Source: Halorubrum lacusprofundi ATCC 49239 (lineage in GTDB: Archaea > Halobacteriota > Halobacteria > Halobacteriales > Haloferacaceae). From it: 64,000 nt of DNA. Where the stretch lies: the NCBI RefSeq assembly GCF_000022205.1, contig NC_012029.1, positions 1 to 64,000 of the forward strand. The letters run 5' to 3'. Below, one piece after another: positions 15,448 to 28,705 of this stretch (its first letter is position 1; each line of letters begins with the position of its first letter). The notes below the pieces were generated by a model that had not been told where the DNA came from, searched no databases, and was given only the letters and a program-made list of their open reading frames with translations. Position numbers and translations under genes: made by a program.

Positions 15448-18126
15448 ATGCCCAGTGGTGAGTACGACCCAGACACCGTCGAGCCGCGGTGGCAGCGGCG
15501 ATGGGTCGACGAGGAGACGTACGCCTACCCCGACGACGACCCGGTCGATCCGAACACGGTCTTCTCCATCGACACGCCCCCGCCGACGGTATCGGGGAGC
15601 CTCCACATGGGCCACCTGTACGGCTTTACCCTCCAGGACTTCGTCGCCCGATTCGAGCGCATGAACGGTGGAGAGACGTTCTTCCCGTTCGGCTACGACG
15701 ACAACGGTATCGCCTCCGAGCGGCTCACCGAGGACGAACTCGATATCCGCCACCAGGACTTCGAACGCCGGGAGTTCCAGGCGAAATGTCGGGAGGTCTG
15801 TGCCGAGTACGAGGCGCAGTTCACCGAGAACGTCCAGTCGCTCGGCGTCTCAGTCGACTGGGACCACACTTACCAGACGATCGAGCCGCGCGTCCAGCGC
15901 ATCTCCCAGCTGTCGTTCCTCGACCTGTACGATCAGGGTCGCGAGTACCGCGAGAAGGCGCCCGCGATCTGGTGTCCCGAGTGCGAGACCGCCATCTCGC
16001 AGGTCGAGACCGAGGACGACGAGCAGGCCAGCCACTTCCACGATATCGCCTTCCCCGTGGTCGGAGGCGACGCAACCGATGACGGCGCCGAGGAGTTCGT
16101 CATCTCGACGACGCGCCCCGAACTTCTCCCCGCGTGCGTTGCCGTCTTCGTCCACCCCGACGACGACGAGAACCAGAACCTCGTCGGTGAGTCCGCCGAG
16201 GTCCCGCTGTTCGGCCACGAGGTGCCGATCATCGCCGACGAGCGCGTCGACATGGAGACGGGTTCCGGCATCGTGATGTGCTGTACGTTCGGCGACCAGA
16301 ACGATATCGAGTGGTACCAGGTCCACGACCTGAACCTCCGGGTCGCTATCGACGAGTCCGGACATATGACCGACGTCGCCGAGGGGTACGAAGGGATGCA
16401 CGCAGACGAGGCCCGCGAGGCTATCGTCGAAGACCTCGACGGGGCGGGCGCGCTGCTGGACCGCCGCGATATCACCCACACCGTCAACGTTCACGAGCGC
16501 TGCGGGACGAGCGTCGAGTTCCTCGTCACCGAGCAGTGGTACGTCGAGATGCTCGACAAGACCGACGAGTACCTCGAGATCGGCCGGGAGATGGAGTGGT
16601 CTCCGGAGAAGATGTTCACCCGGTACGAGCACTGGGTCGAGGGGCTCCAGTGGGACTGGCTCATCTCTCGTCAGCGCTCCTCGGGCATCCCGTTCCCGGT
16701 GTGGTACTGCGAGGACTGCGGGGAGATCGTCGTCGCCGAGAAGGCCGACCTGCCCGTCGACCCCCTCTCGGACGACCCGCCGGTCGACGCCTGTCCCGAG
16801 TGCGGCCACGACGAGTTCGAACCTGAAGACGACGTGCTCGACACGTGGGCCACCTCCAGCCTGACCCCGCTCATCAACGCCGGCTGGGACTGGGACGAGG
16901 ACGCCGGGGAGTTCACCATGGAACACCCCGAACTGTACCAATTCGACCTCCGACCACAGGGCCACGATATCATCAGCTTCTGGCTGTTCCACACGCTGGT
17001 GAAGTGCTACGAGCACACCGGTGAGGTTCCGTTCGAGGAGACGATGATCAACGGCCACGTCCTCGACGAGAATCGGGAGAAGATGTCGAAGTCCGTCGGT
17101 AACGTCGTCGAGCCGGAGGCGGTGCTGGCGGAGTTCCCGGTCGACGCCACGCGCTACTGGGCCGCCGGGACCGCCGTCGGCGACGACTTCCCGTTCAAAG
17201 AGAAGGACCTCCGCGCGGGCGAGAAGCTGATCCGCAAGCTGTGGAACGCCTCTAAGCTCGTCGAGTCGCTGGCGCCGGAGCCGTACCCGGATACGCCGGC
17301 CGACGAAGACCTCCGAGAGCTCGACCGCTGGCTGCTCGCCGAGCTCGACGACCGAATCGAGCGACTCACTGGGCTCTTCGAGGATCGCGCGTTCTCGAAG
17401 GCCCGCGACGAACTCCGGAGCTTCTTCTGGAACACGTTCTGTGACGACTACCTCGAGATCGTCAAACAGCGCGAGGACGACGCCGCGGCGTACACGCTCC
17501 GGACGGCACACCGGCGGTTCCTGAAGTTGTTTGCCCCGCTGCTCGCGCACGTTACCGAAGAGCTCTGGCACGACATGTACGCCGATGGAGCGAGCGACCC
17601 CGACGCGGTCGACGCCGCCGTCGCCGACGGCGCGCGCGACTCGATCCACCTCGCCGACTGGCCCGAGCCGCTCGGTCTGGAGGCAGACCACGAGGCTGGT
17701 GCGGCCGCCACGGCAGTCGTCGGTGCCCTCCGAAAGTACAAGAGCAAGAACCAGCTCCCGCTGAACGCCGAGCTCGATGCCGTCGAGGTGTACGCCGATG
17801 TCCGCGGGTTTGAGGAGGACATCACGGGCGTGATGCATGTTGCGGACCTTACCGTCCATCCCGATGAGGACGCCCCGGTCGAGACGGTGATCACCGGGAT
17901 CGACCTCGACTACGCCACCGTTGGGCCGAAGTACGGTGATCAGGTCGGGGACATCGAGGCGGCGCTCGCGAAAGAGGAGTACGAGATCGACGGCGAGGAG
18001 CTCCACGTTACGGGTGTTACGCTTGTCGAGGAGGAGTTCGCGATCGAGGAGGAGCGACAGTACCAGGGCGACGGCGAGCTGTTAGAGGCGGACGACGTGG
18101 TCGTTATCGTCCGTAACGAGGCGTAG
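15448..18126 (+). CDS. valS: Valyl-tRNA synthetase
   Basis: This class Ia synthetase charges tRNA-Val and edits mischarged threonine. The HIGH-type motif HMGH is at residues 53-56 in PPTVSGSLHMGH. The KMSKS motif lies at 545-549. The editing (CP1) domain fills about 190-400, and a CxxC zinc pair (WYCEDCG...CPECGHDE) sits near 425-450. The C-terminal anticodon-binding helical domain contains WNASKLVE and FCDDYLEIVK. Its 892 aa fit archaeal enzymes. The long open frame on the opposite strand is a GC-bias shadow. Confidence 0.97.
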   Translation: MPSGEYDPDTVEPRWQRRWVDEETYAYPDDDPVDPNTVFSIDTPPPTVSGSLHMGHLYGFTLQDFVARFERMNGGETFFPFGYDDNGIASERLTEDELDIRHQDFERREFQAKCREVCAEYEAQFTENVQSLGVSVDWDHTYQTIEPRVQRISQLSFLDLYDQGREYREKAPAIWCPECETAISQVETEDDEQASHFHDIAFPVVGGDATDDGAEEFVISTTRPELLPACVAVFVHPDDDENQNLVGESAEVPLFGHEVPIIADERVDMETGSGIVMCCTFGDQNDIEWYQVHDLNLRVAIDESGHMTDVAEGYEGMHADEAREAIVEDLDGAGALLDRRDITHTVNVHERCGTSVEFLVTEQWYVEMLDKTDEYLEIGREMEWSPEKMFTRYEHWVEGLQWDWLISRQRSSGIPFPVWYCEDCGEIVVAEKADLPVDPLSDDPPVDACPECGHDEFEPEDDVLDTWATSSLTPLINAGWDWDEDAGEFTMEHPELYQFDLRPQGHDIISFWLFHTLVKCYEHTGEVPFEETMINGHVLDENREKMSKSVGNVVEPEAVLAEFPVDATRYWAAGTAVGDDFPFKEKDLRAGEKLIRKLWNASKLVESLAPEPYPDTPADEDLRELDRWLLAELDDRIERLTGLFEDRAFSKARDELRSFFWNTFCDDYLEIVKQREDDAAAYTLRTAHRRFLKLFAPLLAHVTEELWHDMYADGASDPDAVDAAVADGARDSIHLADWPEPLGLEADHEAGAAATAVVGALRKYKSKNQLPLNAELDAVEVYADVRGFEEDITGVMHVADLTVHPDEDAPVETVITGIDLDYATVGPKYGDQVGDIEAALAKEEYEIDGEELHVTGVTLVEEEFAIEEERQYQGDGELLEADDVVVIVRNEA

Positions 18127-18146
18127 AACCTCCCTGCGCGGTCCGG

Positions 18147-19202
18147 CTATAGATCCGCGCCGACAGCGGCCTCGACCGAGTCGAAGCCGTCCCGATCGAG
18201 GAGATCGAGGACCCCCCCGTTGATGTCGCGTGCGAGGCCCGGCCCCTCGTAGACGAGCCCTGTGTACAACTGGATGAGGGACGCGCCCGCCCGTATCTTC
18301 TCGTAGGCACCCTTCGCGTCCGAGATTCCGCCGACCCCGATCACCGGAACGTCGGTGCGCTCGGCAACGAACCGGACCCGCTCCGTGGCGATCGGCTCTA
18401 TCGGCTTCCCCGAGAGTCCACCGCGCTCAGCCTGCTGGGGACTTTTTAGAGAGTTCGGACGCGATGTCGTGGTGTTGGTTGCGATGACGCCGTCGAGACC
18501 GAGATCGTCGACGACTCCGAGCGCGTCCTCGACTGCTGGCTCCGGGAGGTCCGGGGAGAGTTTTACAAGGAGAGGATCGGCGCCCGCGTCCGTAAGAGTG
18601 CCAAGTATCTCCTCTAACGCCGCGCGGTTCTGCAGTTCGCGGAGACCGGGCGTGTTCGGGCTGGAGACGTTAACAACGAAGTAGTCGCCGGCGTCCGCCA
18701 CGCGCTCGTAGGTATATAGATAGTCCTCGGGGGCCTCGGCGAGGGGTGTCGACTTCGACTTCCCGATGTTGATTCCAACCGGAATCTCCGGCAGCGGCTC
18801 CCGATCGAGCCGTTCGCCGACGATGTCGGCACCCTCGTTGTTGAACCCCATCCGGTTTATGAGAGCTTCGTCCTCGCGCAGCCGAAACAGTCGCGGTCGC
18901 GGATTCCCCGGCTGTTGCTCAGCGGTGACGCCGCCGACCTCGACGTGACCGAACCCCAGCGCTGCGAGGCCGCGCGGGACCTCAGCATTCTTGTCGAAGC
19001 CGGCCGCGACGCCCACGGGATTGGGAAACTCGTTCCCGAATGCCTCAACGCGCAGACGAGGATCGTTCACGGAGAACCGGCTGTGGAGGTGTTCAGTCAC
19101 CGGTGTGGTTTGCACCGCACGTAACAGTCGGTGTGTCAGCCCGTGTGCCGTCTCCGGGGGAAGTCCGAACAGTGCCGGCTTCAAGAGATCGTACGCGCCC
19201 AT
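18147..19202 (-). CDS. pyrD: Dihydroorotate dehydrogenase, quinone-dependent (class 2)
   Basis: PyrD oxidises dihydroorotate to orotate in pyrimidine synthesis, passing electrons to quinone via FMN. Visible hallmarks are VGVAAGFDKNAEVPRGLAALG, GGVTAEQQPGNPRPRLFRL, NRMGFNNEGAD, the active-site stretch NVSSPNTPGLR (class 2 Ser), LVKLSPDL, and the FMN-phosphate region GVGGISDAKGAYEKIRAGA near the end. The start at 19202 (MGAYDLLKPALFGLPPE) gives 351 aa with the amphipathic membrane-associating N-terminus typical of class 2. It converges on valS. Confidence 0.95.
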   Translation of the reverse strand: MGAYDLLKPALFGLPPETAHGLTHRLLRAVQTTPVTEHLHSRFSVNDPRLRVEAFGNEFPNPVGVAAGFDKNAEVPRGLAALGFGHVEVGGVTAEQQPGNPRPRLFRLREDEALINRMGFNNEGADIVGERLDREPLPEIPVGINIGKSKSTPLAEAPEDYLYTYERVADAGDYFVVNVSSPNTPGLRELQNRAALEEILGTLTDAGADPLLVKLSPDLPEPAVEDALGVVDDLGLDGVIATNTTTSRPNSLKSPQQAERGGLSGKPIEPIATERVRFVAERTDVPVIGVGGISDAKGAYEKIRAGASLIQLYTGLVYEGPGLARDINGGVLDLLDRDGFDSVEAAVGADL

Positions 19203-19334
19203 CGTTTCGGTCTCGTCACGCACGGGCATCAATCCGCCGACCGCCGTCGCAAGGGTAGCTCGCGCACACCTCGACTAACTCGGTGTCCCAGTCCGGCCTT
19301 TAAAAGTGAGTACTATGGAAAAATACGAGCTGGT

Positions 19335-19538
19335 TCAGAAGTCGTGTTCAAGATCTTCCGGGCTGGAATCGGCCTTCTGAATGATTATCTTTCCGTCTCG
19401 GACCCGAACGAACACTTCGTCGCCGATATCCATTCCGGCGACGGCAAGCTCGTCCTCGTGGAGGTTCACGTGGACGTTGTGGTACTCCCCCTCGTCGTCC
19501 TTGGCGCCACTGGGGCTGAGCTTCTTTTTACGGACCAT
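19335..19538 (-). CDS. Small AbrB/SpoVT-like protein
   Basis: The 67-aa protein starts MVRKKKLSPSGAKDDEGEY and has a swapped-hairpin-like core (YHNVHVNLHEDELAVAGMDIGDEVFVRVRDGKIIIQKA). This matches the AbrB/MazE DNA-binding fold in haloarchaeal homologues. It may be a transcription factor or antitoxin-like protein, but no toxin gene lies next to it. The start was placed at the lysine-rich MVRKKK, not at an upstream alternative. Confidence 0.75.
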   Translation of the reverse strand: MVRKKKLSPSGAKDDEGEYHNVHVNLHEDELAVAGMDIGDEVFVRVRDGKIIIQKADSSPEDLEHDF

Positions 19539-19743
19539 CGCGGTTGTACTGGTCAAACTTCGCCATAGCAGACACATAAGTGTTGTTTACCCGCACAGGA
19601 GCGATCTCGCCTGTTCTGTCGACGCTGTTCGTGCAACGCTCCGACCGATCAACGCTTCATCTCGAACGGGCGATCTGTCCTCCGACCGTCGACCGACTCC
19701 CATATTGGCTCGTAAATCACTCGAAACCGCTAGCCCGTACGGA

Positions 19744-19826
19744 GTTAATATATAAATGTTTTGCAGATCAGCTTTCATTTGCCCGATATATTTATTACAG
19801 ACTGTGTGTTGGGTTCGCATGGAGGA
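19744..19826 (+). promoter_or_regulatory. Promoter region and ribosome binding site of the MC1 gene
   Basis: Two strong AT boxes, TTAATATATAAATG (19745) and GATATATTTATTAC (19785), lie 75 and 35 bases before the MC1 ATG. The second is well placed for a short leader. GGAGGA at 19821-19826, seven bases from the start, is a strong Shine-Dalgarno sequence. Such sites are rare in this window, where most genes look leaderless, so high expression is likely. The 19539-19743 stretch contains no gene. Confidence 0.7.
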
Positions 19827-19832
19827 TAAACC

Positions 19833-20162
19833 ATGGTACGTGAAGACGGTAAGCGAAACTTTGCCCTTCGAGAGGAAGACGGATCGGAACCGAGTGAGTT
19901 CTCCGGTAATATGCCCCGCCAGGCCGCGCTCAAGGCTGCCCGTACGCTTGAGCCCGCCCCCTCGGAGGAAGAGGCAGAGCGGATCACGCTCCGCCTCCGC
20001 GAGAAGGGGACCCAGAAGGTTCATGAGTACGAGGGTTGGGCTTGGAAGGACAGCGCCCCCGAGGTCGACGACGCCGCCGACGAGTTTTGGCTCAACGATC
20101 TCGACGATATCACGAAGGCGAACGTCTCGAAACAGGGGATCGAGTACATCGACGACGAGTAG
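19833..20162 (+). CDS. Chromosomal protein MC1 (non-histone DNA-bending protein)
   Basis: The 109-aa protein carries the MC1 signature: NFALREEDGSE, the segment GNMPRQAALKAARTL, ITLRLREKGTQKVHEYEGW and a C-terminal NVSKQGIEY. MC1 binds and sharply bends DNA as a monomer and is a major nucoid protein in haloarchaea and Methanosarcina. The surface here is more acidic than the methanogen form, as expected for a halophile. A tandem AT-box promoter and strong ribosome binding site precede it. It lies immediately upstream of the rRNA operon on the same strand, so its transcription heads towards the rRNA promoters. Confidence 0.9.
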   Translation: MVREDGKRNFALREEDGSEPSEFSGNMPRQAALKAARTLEPAPSEEEAERITLRLREKGTQKVHEYEGWAWKDSAPEVDDAADEFWLNDLDDITKANVSKQGIEYIDDE

Positions 20163-20257
20163 CCTTCGAGGCCAGATGCGTTTTTTGTCGCCCCTATCCA
20201 CATAGCTATCCGCTCGTTCACACTCCCACGTCATGAAACCGCATGACGAAGCTCCGA

Positions 20258-20380
20258 TGGTTCGACGGGGTTAAATACAACCCGGCCATCGTGACTAATG
20301 CGAAGAACGCACCTGCGAACTCGGGCCGTTCAACCCGGTCCGGTTTCGCTGGATCTGAAACGCTTCGATGGGTTTATAGC
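20258..20380 (+). promoter_or_regulatory. Two tandem rRNA operon promoters
   Basis: TTCGACGGGGTTAAATAC (20261-20278) and TTCGATGGGTTTATAGC (20364-20380) share TTCGAYGGG followed by an AT box. They are spaced 102 bases apart. That is the layout of haloarchaeal rRNA promoters, which are multiple, with a BRE-like GC block before the TATA element. They lie 325 and 222 bases before the 16S gene. The stretch between them and 16S contains the leader and the 5' arm of the processing stem, and no gene. Confidence 0.78.
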
Positions 20381-20472
20381 CCATCGGAGGGTACAATCAG
20401 ATCCGCGAAGATGAGGATTTCGCCCCCTGCGCTCCGGCGTAAGAGGAAATCTGATGTGAGCCGTGGTAGTTC

Positions 20473-20520
20473 GGTGTCATCCAGGTCGCTGGGTGGACCG
20501 GACACCACATAGACCATGCA
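20473..20520 (+). other. 5' arm of the pre-16S processing stem
   Basis: GGTGTC..CCAGG, CGGACAC (20499) and AGACCATGCA (20511-20520) pair with TGCATGGTCT (22130), GTGTCCG (22140) and CCTGGACACC beyond the 16S 3' end. The unpaired CACAT between the two helices fits the bulge of a bulge-helix-bulge motif cut by the archaeal tRNA-splicing endonuclease. The pairing is seen directly; cleavage is inferred from archaeal rRNA maturation. Confidence 0.8.
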
Positions 20521-20595
20521 ATGGTGTTTTGACTTATCGCAAGTCAAAACCCGCCAACACCCCTCTGAGCCGGGAATCAGGCTCGGAGGTTATAC

Positions 20596-22064
<1,469 letters not shown>

Positions 22065-22223
22065 ACCGACCCGAGACTCGCCTTCTGGGCGAGCTCACCT
22101 TTCGACCGTCACCAGACGGTCACTATTCATGCATGGTCTGTGTCCGACTATCCGCCGGCCTGGACACCGACGAACTACCACGGTTCACACAAACGGAGAT
22201 ACATCCTTCCCGCGTGGGAAGGT

Positions 22224-22295
22224 GGGCTCATAGCTCAGCGGTAGAGTGCCTCCTTTGCAAGGAGGATGCCCTGGGTTCGAATCCCAGTGAGTCCA
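22224..22295 (+). tRNA. tRNA-Ala (TGC) in the 16S-23S spacer
   Basis: The 72-base cloverleaf begins GGGCTCATAGCTC and ends GAGTCCA. The anticodon stem is CCTCC/GGAGG with loop TTTGCAA, giving anticodon TGC, and the T-arm is TGGGTTCGAATCCCA. CCA is not encoded. This tRNA is standard in the spacer of haloarchaeal rRNA operons. Confidence 0.97.
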
Positions 22296-22438
22296 TGTCA
22301 GCCTCGGTCCGAATCCGTCCCCTTAAGTGGGAGACGCGACTCGGATCGAGTAGACGACGACCGATGCACCATCCCGGGAAACCGCGGATGGGAAGGGTTC
22401 GATGGACACGCTCCTGCCTGGACGTGATCCAATGACGA

Positions 22439-22459
22439 CCGTGTATACGTGCGATCCAG
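22439..22459 (+). other. 5' arm of the pre-23S processing stem
   Basis: CCGTGTATACGTGCGATCCAG pairs almost perfectly with CTGGATCGCACATATACACGG at 25527-25547 beyond the 23S 3' end. A second helix, CTGAACTCATACGA against CGTATGAGTTCAG (25507-25519), continues the stem. Together they bracket the 23S gene and carry the expected bulge-helix-bulge cleavage site. Confidence 0.82.
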
Positions 22460-22570
22460 ACGTCCACTGAACTCATACGAGTTCGTGGAACGTCAGTGAA
22501 CCATATACAGTCGGGTGACATTTAGTCACTTGACACCGTCAGCGGTTCTTTATTGAATCGACTGACACAC

Positions 22571-25487
<2,917 letters not shown>

Positions 25488-25624
25488 CGGCACTGACACC
25501 ACAGGTCGTATGAGTTCAGGCGGTAACTGGATCGCACATATACACGGTCGGAAGAACCACCGACACAGGCGTCTCTCTCCGCGAAAGCGTGGAGAGAGTC
25601 TCGGTTCAATTCCGAGAGTCGGCG

Positions 25625-25746
25625 TAAAGGCGGCCATAGCGGTGGAGCAACACCCGTACCCATTCCGAACACGGAAGTTAAGCCCACCAGCGTACCGGGA
25701 AGTACTGGAGTGAGCGATCCTCTGGGAACCGCGGTTCGCCGCCTAC
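25625..25746 (+). rRNA. rrf: 5S ribosomal RNA
   Basis: About 122 bases run from TAAAGGCGGCCATAGCGGTG to CGGTTCGCCGCC. The terminal stem GGCGGC/GCCGCC, loop CCCATTCCGAACACGGAAGT and loop-E region are intact. It follows the 23S gene after the processing stem, as in all haloarchaeal rRNA operons. Confidence 0.95.
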
Positions 25747-25781
25747 CATTCATACGGGAGAATACTCCCACTCGCAATTTC

Positions 25782-25812
25782 GCCCACGGACACTACGTCC
25801 GTGGGCTTTTTT
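25782..25812 (+). terminator. Hairpin and T-tract between 5S and tRNA-Cys
   Basis: The 10-bp perfect stem GCCCACGGAC / GTCCGTGGGC with a five-base loop is followed by six Ts. Archaeal termination mainly needs the T-run, so this is a plausible end of the rRNA transcript. The tRNA-Cys 80 bases downstream may have its own promoter or arise by readthrough. Confidence 0.65.
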
Positions 25813-25891
25813 CATGTATAGAGAGCGGCGGCGCTGTGTTTCACACGCGACCGCTAGGCTTAAACGCTCGACTGCGGTACGTCCGATAGGC

Positions 25892-25967
25892 GCCAAGGTG
25901 GCAGAGTCTGGTCAGACGCAGCGGCCTGCAGAGCCGCCCAACGCCGGTTCAAATCCGGCCCTTGGCT
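25892..25967 (+). tRNA. tRNA-Cys (GCA)
   Basis: The acceptor stem is GCCAAGG / CCTTGGC and the anticodon stem GCGGC / GCCGC with loop CTGCAGA, giving anticodon GCA. The T-arm is CCGGTTCAAATCCGG. It closes the classic haloarchaeal rRNA cluster. CCA is not encoded. Confidence 0.96.
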
Positions 25968-26032
25968 CTCGTTTCAACTCCGAGAGCGGCTCGCTCGGCG
26001 ACACGGGTGGTCGGCTTCTTGTTGTCTTCGTC

Positions 26033-26836
26033 TCAGAAGTCGCCCGCGTCGAGCACTTCGTGCGGGATGTTCTCGTCGCGGAGCCGCGCGGTGTGTTTCG
26101 GTAGCTGGTCGGCCGTAACGATTAGTAGTACGTTCATGCCGCGCACTGCGGCTTCGGCGACGGCGTCGACCGTTCCGAACCGGATATCCGGGTGTGCGTC
26201 CGCCCGCGCGGCGAGCGCGTACGCTTCGGTACCGGCGACGGCGAGCAAGCTCTCGGACGGGCGGGTCGCTGTGAGCACGTCGGGGGCGACCGATGCCGCG
26301 TCTGTGACGGCTGGAACGGGGAGCACTGTGACGTATCCGGTCTCGTAATCAACTACGCCCTCGAAATCGGCGACACCGACGGCTTCGCCCGCTGCGGCAG
26401 CGGTGACGGTGACCGCCGTTGCTGTCCCGCCTGCGGGGTTCGCATGGAGGACGCCGTTACGCATGAGCAGGCCCACGTCGCTTCCCTCGGCGATGTCGTC
26501 CATCGCGATCGCGGCGTCGACGTCGACGCTGCCAAGCACGTCGGAGCTGACGCGGTTGAGGTATGCCTCCAAACTGTCGGTTCTGGAGATCAGCCAGTCG
26601 ACGCCTTCCTTTGTTACCGTATACCGTCCTCGACCTTCCTTCTCGACGTATTCGTGCTCCACGAGGTCCCTCACGTAATCACTGACGGCCTGCGACGTTA
26701 CGCCGATCGCTTCGGCAATCTCTGTTTGGCTCACTGCGGGTTGCCGGGCGGCGATCTCTACCAAAACCTGATATCGCGTTGCGTCGCGCTTGCTGTCGAG
26801 GACCTCTGGTGGTGTCGCTCTATCGGAATCCGTCAT
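26033..26836 (-). CDS. Winged-helix transcriptional regulator with C-terminal sensor domain
   Basis: The 267-aa protein has an N-terminal MarR/IclR-like winged helix (RYQVLVEIAARQPAVSQTEI, then AIGVTSQAVSDYVRDLVEHEYVE and a YTVTKEGVDWL wing, residues about 20-85). The C-terminal domain (about 100-265) is alternating alpha/beta, ending in VRGMNVLLIVTADQLPKHTARL, and may bind a ligand. Similar two-domain proteins are widespread in haloarchaea. The target genes are unknown; it stands alone, divergent from the membrane-protein gene at 27137. Confidence 0.82.
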   Translation of the reverse strand: MTDSDRATPPEVLDSKRDATRYQVLVEIAARQPAVSQTEIAEAIGVTSQAVSDYVRDLVEHEYVEKEGRGRYTVTKEGVDWLISRTDSLEAYLNRVSSDVLGSVDVDAAIAMDDIAEGSDVGLLMRNGVLHANPAGGTATAVTVTAAAAGEAVGVADFEGVVDYETGYVTVLPVPAVTDAASVAPDVLTATRPSESLLAVAGTEAYALAARADAHPDIRFGTVDAVAEAAVRGMNVLLIVTADQLPKHTARLRDENIPHEVLDAGDF

Positions 26837-27136
26837 TGCCCGTGTTCTGCGGCGCGCAATTAAAGTACTGTTGCAGAGAGCGATCCTCAGCGCGCGTATT
26901 TCGGCTGATCGACGAATTTCGTGAAATATTCATTGTCTCGGATCAGGTTCGATTGTCTGATATCCATGTCTGCTTGTGCTGCTTCCCGGGGCTGTACCGT
27001 CTGCCGCCGACTGGACCCTCGCTGGCGGGCGCGGTATCGCCGTCCCAAGGCGATCGACGCTTCGCTTCGGCTCTATTTCGCGTTTCGAGAGCGCGGCTTA
27101 GTAACCGTTATACACCGGGTGACCCATGCTGGAACT

Positions 27137-27994
27137 ATGCAACGACGCGCTGTGGCCGTGTACGCTGCGCTCTTCGTTCTCGTCGCGGGCGTGGCCGGTG
27201 TGCTCACTGTGACGGCCGATAGCCCGGAGATCGGCTTCGAAAACCCTGACTACGAGGTCTCGGACGGTGAGACGATCGAGGTCGAGGGCCAGGAGTACGT
27301 CGTCGAGATCACCGAAGTTGAGGAGAGCGGCGGTGGTGGTCACGGTGGCGGTGGTGGCGGGACCTCGCTCGTGGCGACGATCGAGCGCAACATGACCGTG
27401 GAACAGTCCGAGGCCTGGGCGAACGGGTCGACGGTTCAGTTCAACGAGCGGGAGTGGCGCGTGGAGATCACGGGTGAGGATCCGAGCGAATTCACGCTCG
27501 TTGAGGTACCCGACCGACAGGCGATCCTCGAAGCTGATCCGCAGGCCGACAACGAGACCGTCCAGCGCGACGACGGCGAGTACGTCGTCGTCACCGAGGA
27601 CGGCGAGTCGAGTCTCATCCCGGTCGGGGAGTACTTCCCGGCCCCCGAGGAGCGCTCGTACGCTACGGGTGGCACCCTTGAGTACAGTAGTCAGACCGCG
27701 ACCGTTGACAACGTCACGGCGGACCAAGCGGTGCTCGTCTGGGAGGCCACGGAGACGGAGTCGATCGAGGTTCAGGACGAGGGGATCGTCACGCTCGTCG
27801 AGACGGACCTCGTCGCGCACTTCGCCGACTCCTCGACCCTCCACCTGTCGAGCGATATCGAGGGGTACGATGCACAGGTCGCGGAGATCGAGCAGTTTGA
27901 ACAGTACAACTCCGGACTGACGCGCGTGGTGATCCTCGCGCTGTTCTCGATCGTTCTCCTGCTCTCGGCGGCGTTTATTCCCTCGCGGTACTGA
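27137..27994 (+). CDS. Exported, double-anchored protein of unknown function
   Basis: The 285-aa product has an N-terminal hydrophobic segment (AVYAALFVLVAGVAGVLTV), a mostly beta, acidic ectodomain with a Gly/His-rich patch (GGGGHGGGGGG, about residues 63-74), and a C-terminal membrane helix (VVILALFSIVLLLSAAFIP). The topology suggests an extracellular domain held at both ends. The ATG at 27137 is supported by CGTTATACA about 30 bases upstream. The 300-base gap before it contains only this promoter-like box and an AT-rich imperfect palindrome near 26911-26927. Confidence 0.75.
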   Translation: MQRRAVAVYAALFVLVAGVAGVLTVTADSPEIGFENPDYEVSDGETIEVEGQEYVVEITEVEESGGGGHGGGGGGTSLVATIERNMTVEQSEAWANGSTVQFNEREWRVEITGEDPSEFTLVEVPDRQAILEADPQADNETVQRDDGEYVVVTEDGESSLIPVGEYFPAPEERSYATGGTLEYSSQTATVDNVTADQAVLVWEATETESIEVQDEGIVTLVETDLVAHFADSSTLHLSSDIEGYDAQVAEIEQFEQYNSGLTRVVILALFSIVLLLSAAFIPSRY

Positions 27995-28129
27995 TCTCCG
28001 ATTTCGATCGGCTCTCTCGGTTCGCGTTTCCGTTCGATTCGCGTTCCCGTTTTCGAGATGCTTCCGTGTCGCCTCGGAGTTCACGGCAGCGACCGACAAC
28101 CTATATTTGTCGGACTCATCACGGGATGT

Positions 28130-28339
28130 ATGACTGACACCGCGGAGAAAATTCGCCAACTCGCCCCTCATTGGGGCGTGATGTTCGTCGTGATGTTCGT
28201 CGTGTTGGCGATCGTCGAGCGCGTCGTCGGATCGCTTTCGTTTCTGGCGTCGATGCTCCTCGTGTTCGTCGTCGCGTTCGGGTATCCGATCGTCGTTCGG
28301 GCTCTCGGTGTTGCGCCGCCTATCTGGCAGCGACCCTAG
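28130..28339 (+). CDS. Small two-helix membrane protein
   Basis: The 69-aa product starts MTDTAEKIRQLAPHWG and has two hydrophobic helices (VMFVVMFVVLAIVERVVG and FLASMLLVFVVAFGYPIVVRAL). The start is supported by CCTATATTTG about 28 bases upstream, so the mRNA is likely leaderless. Function is unknown. Confidence 0.68.
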   Translation: MTDTAEKIRQLAPHWGVMFVVMFVVLAIVERVVGSLSFLASMLLVFVVAFGYPIVVRALGVAPPIWQRP

Positions 28340-28382
28340 TCGCGGGGTTCAGCGGCTTGCAAGCCGGATCGAGCGGTCGTGA

Positions 28383-28529
28383 TCACTCCTCGGTGGAGTC
28401 CCGAAACGGGGCCGCGATCCGGCGTCCGTACGTGGTCGAAACGACGCCGAGTACGAACGAGATGACTGCGGCGGCCGCGATCCACAGGGTGTTCGGGTGT
28501 TCGAGTCCGGAGTGAAGCAGTATCTCCAT
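28383..28529 (-). CDS. 48-residue single-helix membrane protein
   Basis: A short frame encodes MEILLHSGLEHPNTLWIAAA followed by a hydrophobic run to VLGVVSTTYGRR and an acidic end (FRDSTEE). One membrane helix with a positive stop-transfer patch is clear. Codon choice is G/C at third positions, as in its neighbours. It is convergent with the small membrane protein at 28130. I do not recognise its function; similar micro-proteins are common in haloarchaea. Confidence 0.6.
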   Translation of the reverse strand: MEILLHSGLEHPNTLWIAAAAVISFVLGVVSTTYGRRIAAPFRDSTEE

Positions 28530-28705
28530 GCCTTCCGGTTCGTTCTGTCCGGATTAAGCGGTTCGCTTCGGTGCCGACGCCGCTTCGGGCACGGCGTTCG
28601 CGTCCGCTTTCAGTGAATCGAATGTTCTGACCGGATAACACCGATGTCAGCAGGTGGCCCGGCGGTCACTTTCGCTTTTATACGTATCCGCTTCGTACCG
28701 GTAGT

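Noticed and set aside
15850-18006. A 718-codon open frame opposite valS
   Set aside because: valS has all class Ia motifs. The antisense frame has Val/Arg/Leu-rich composition typical of GC-biased shadow frames and no recognisable domain.
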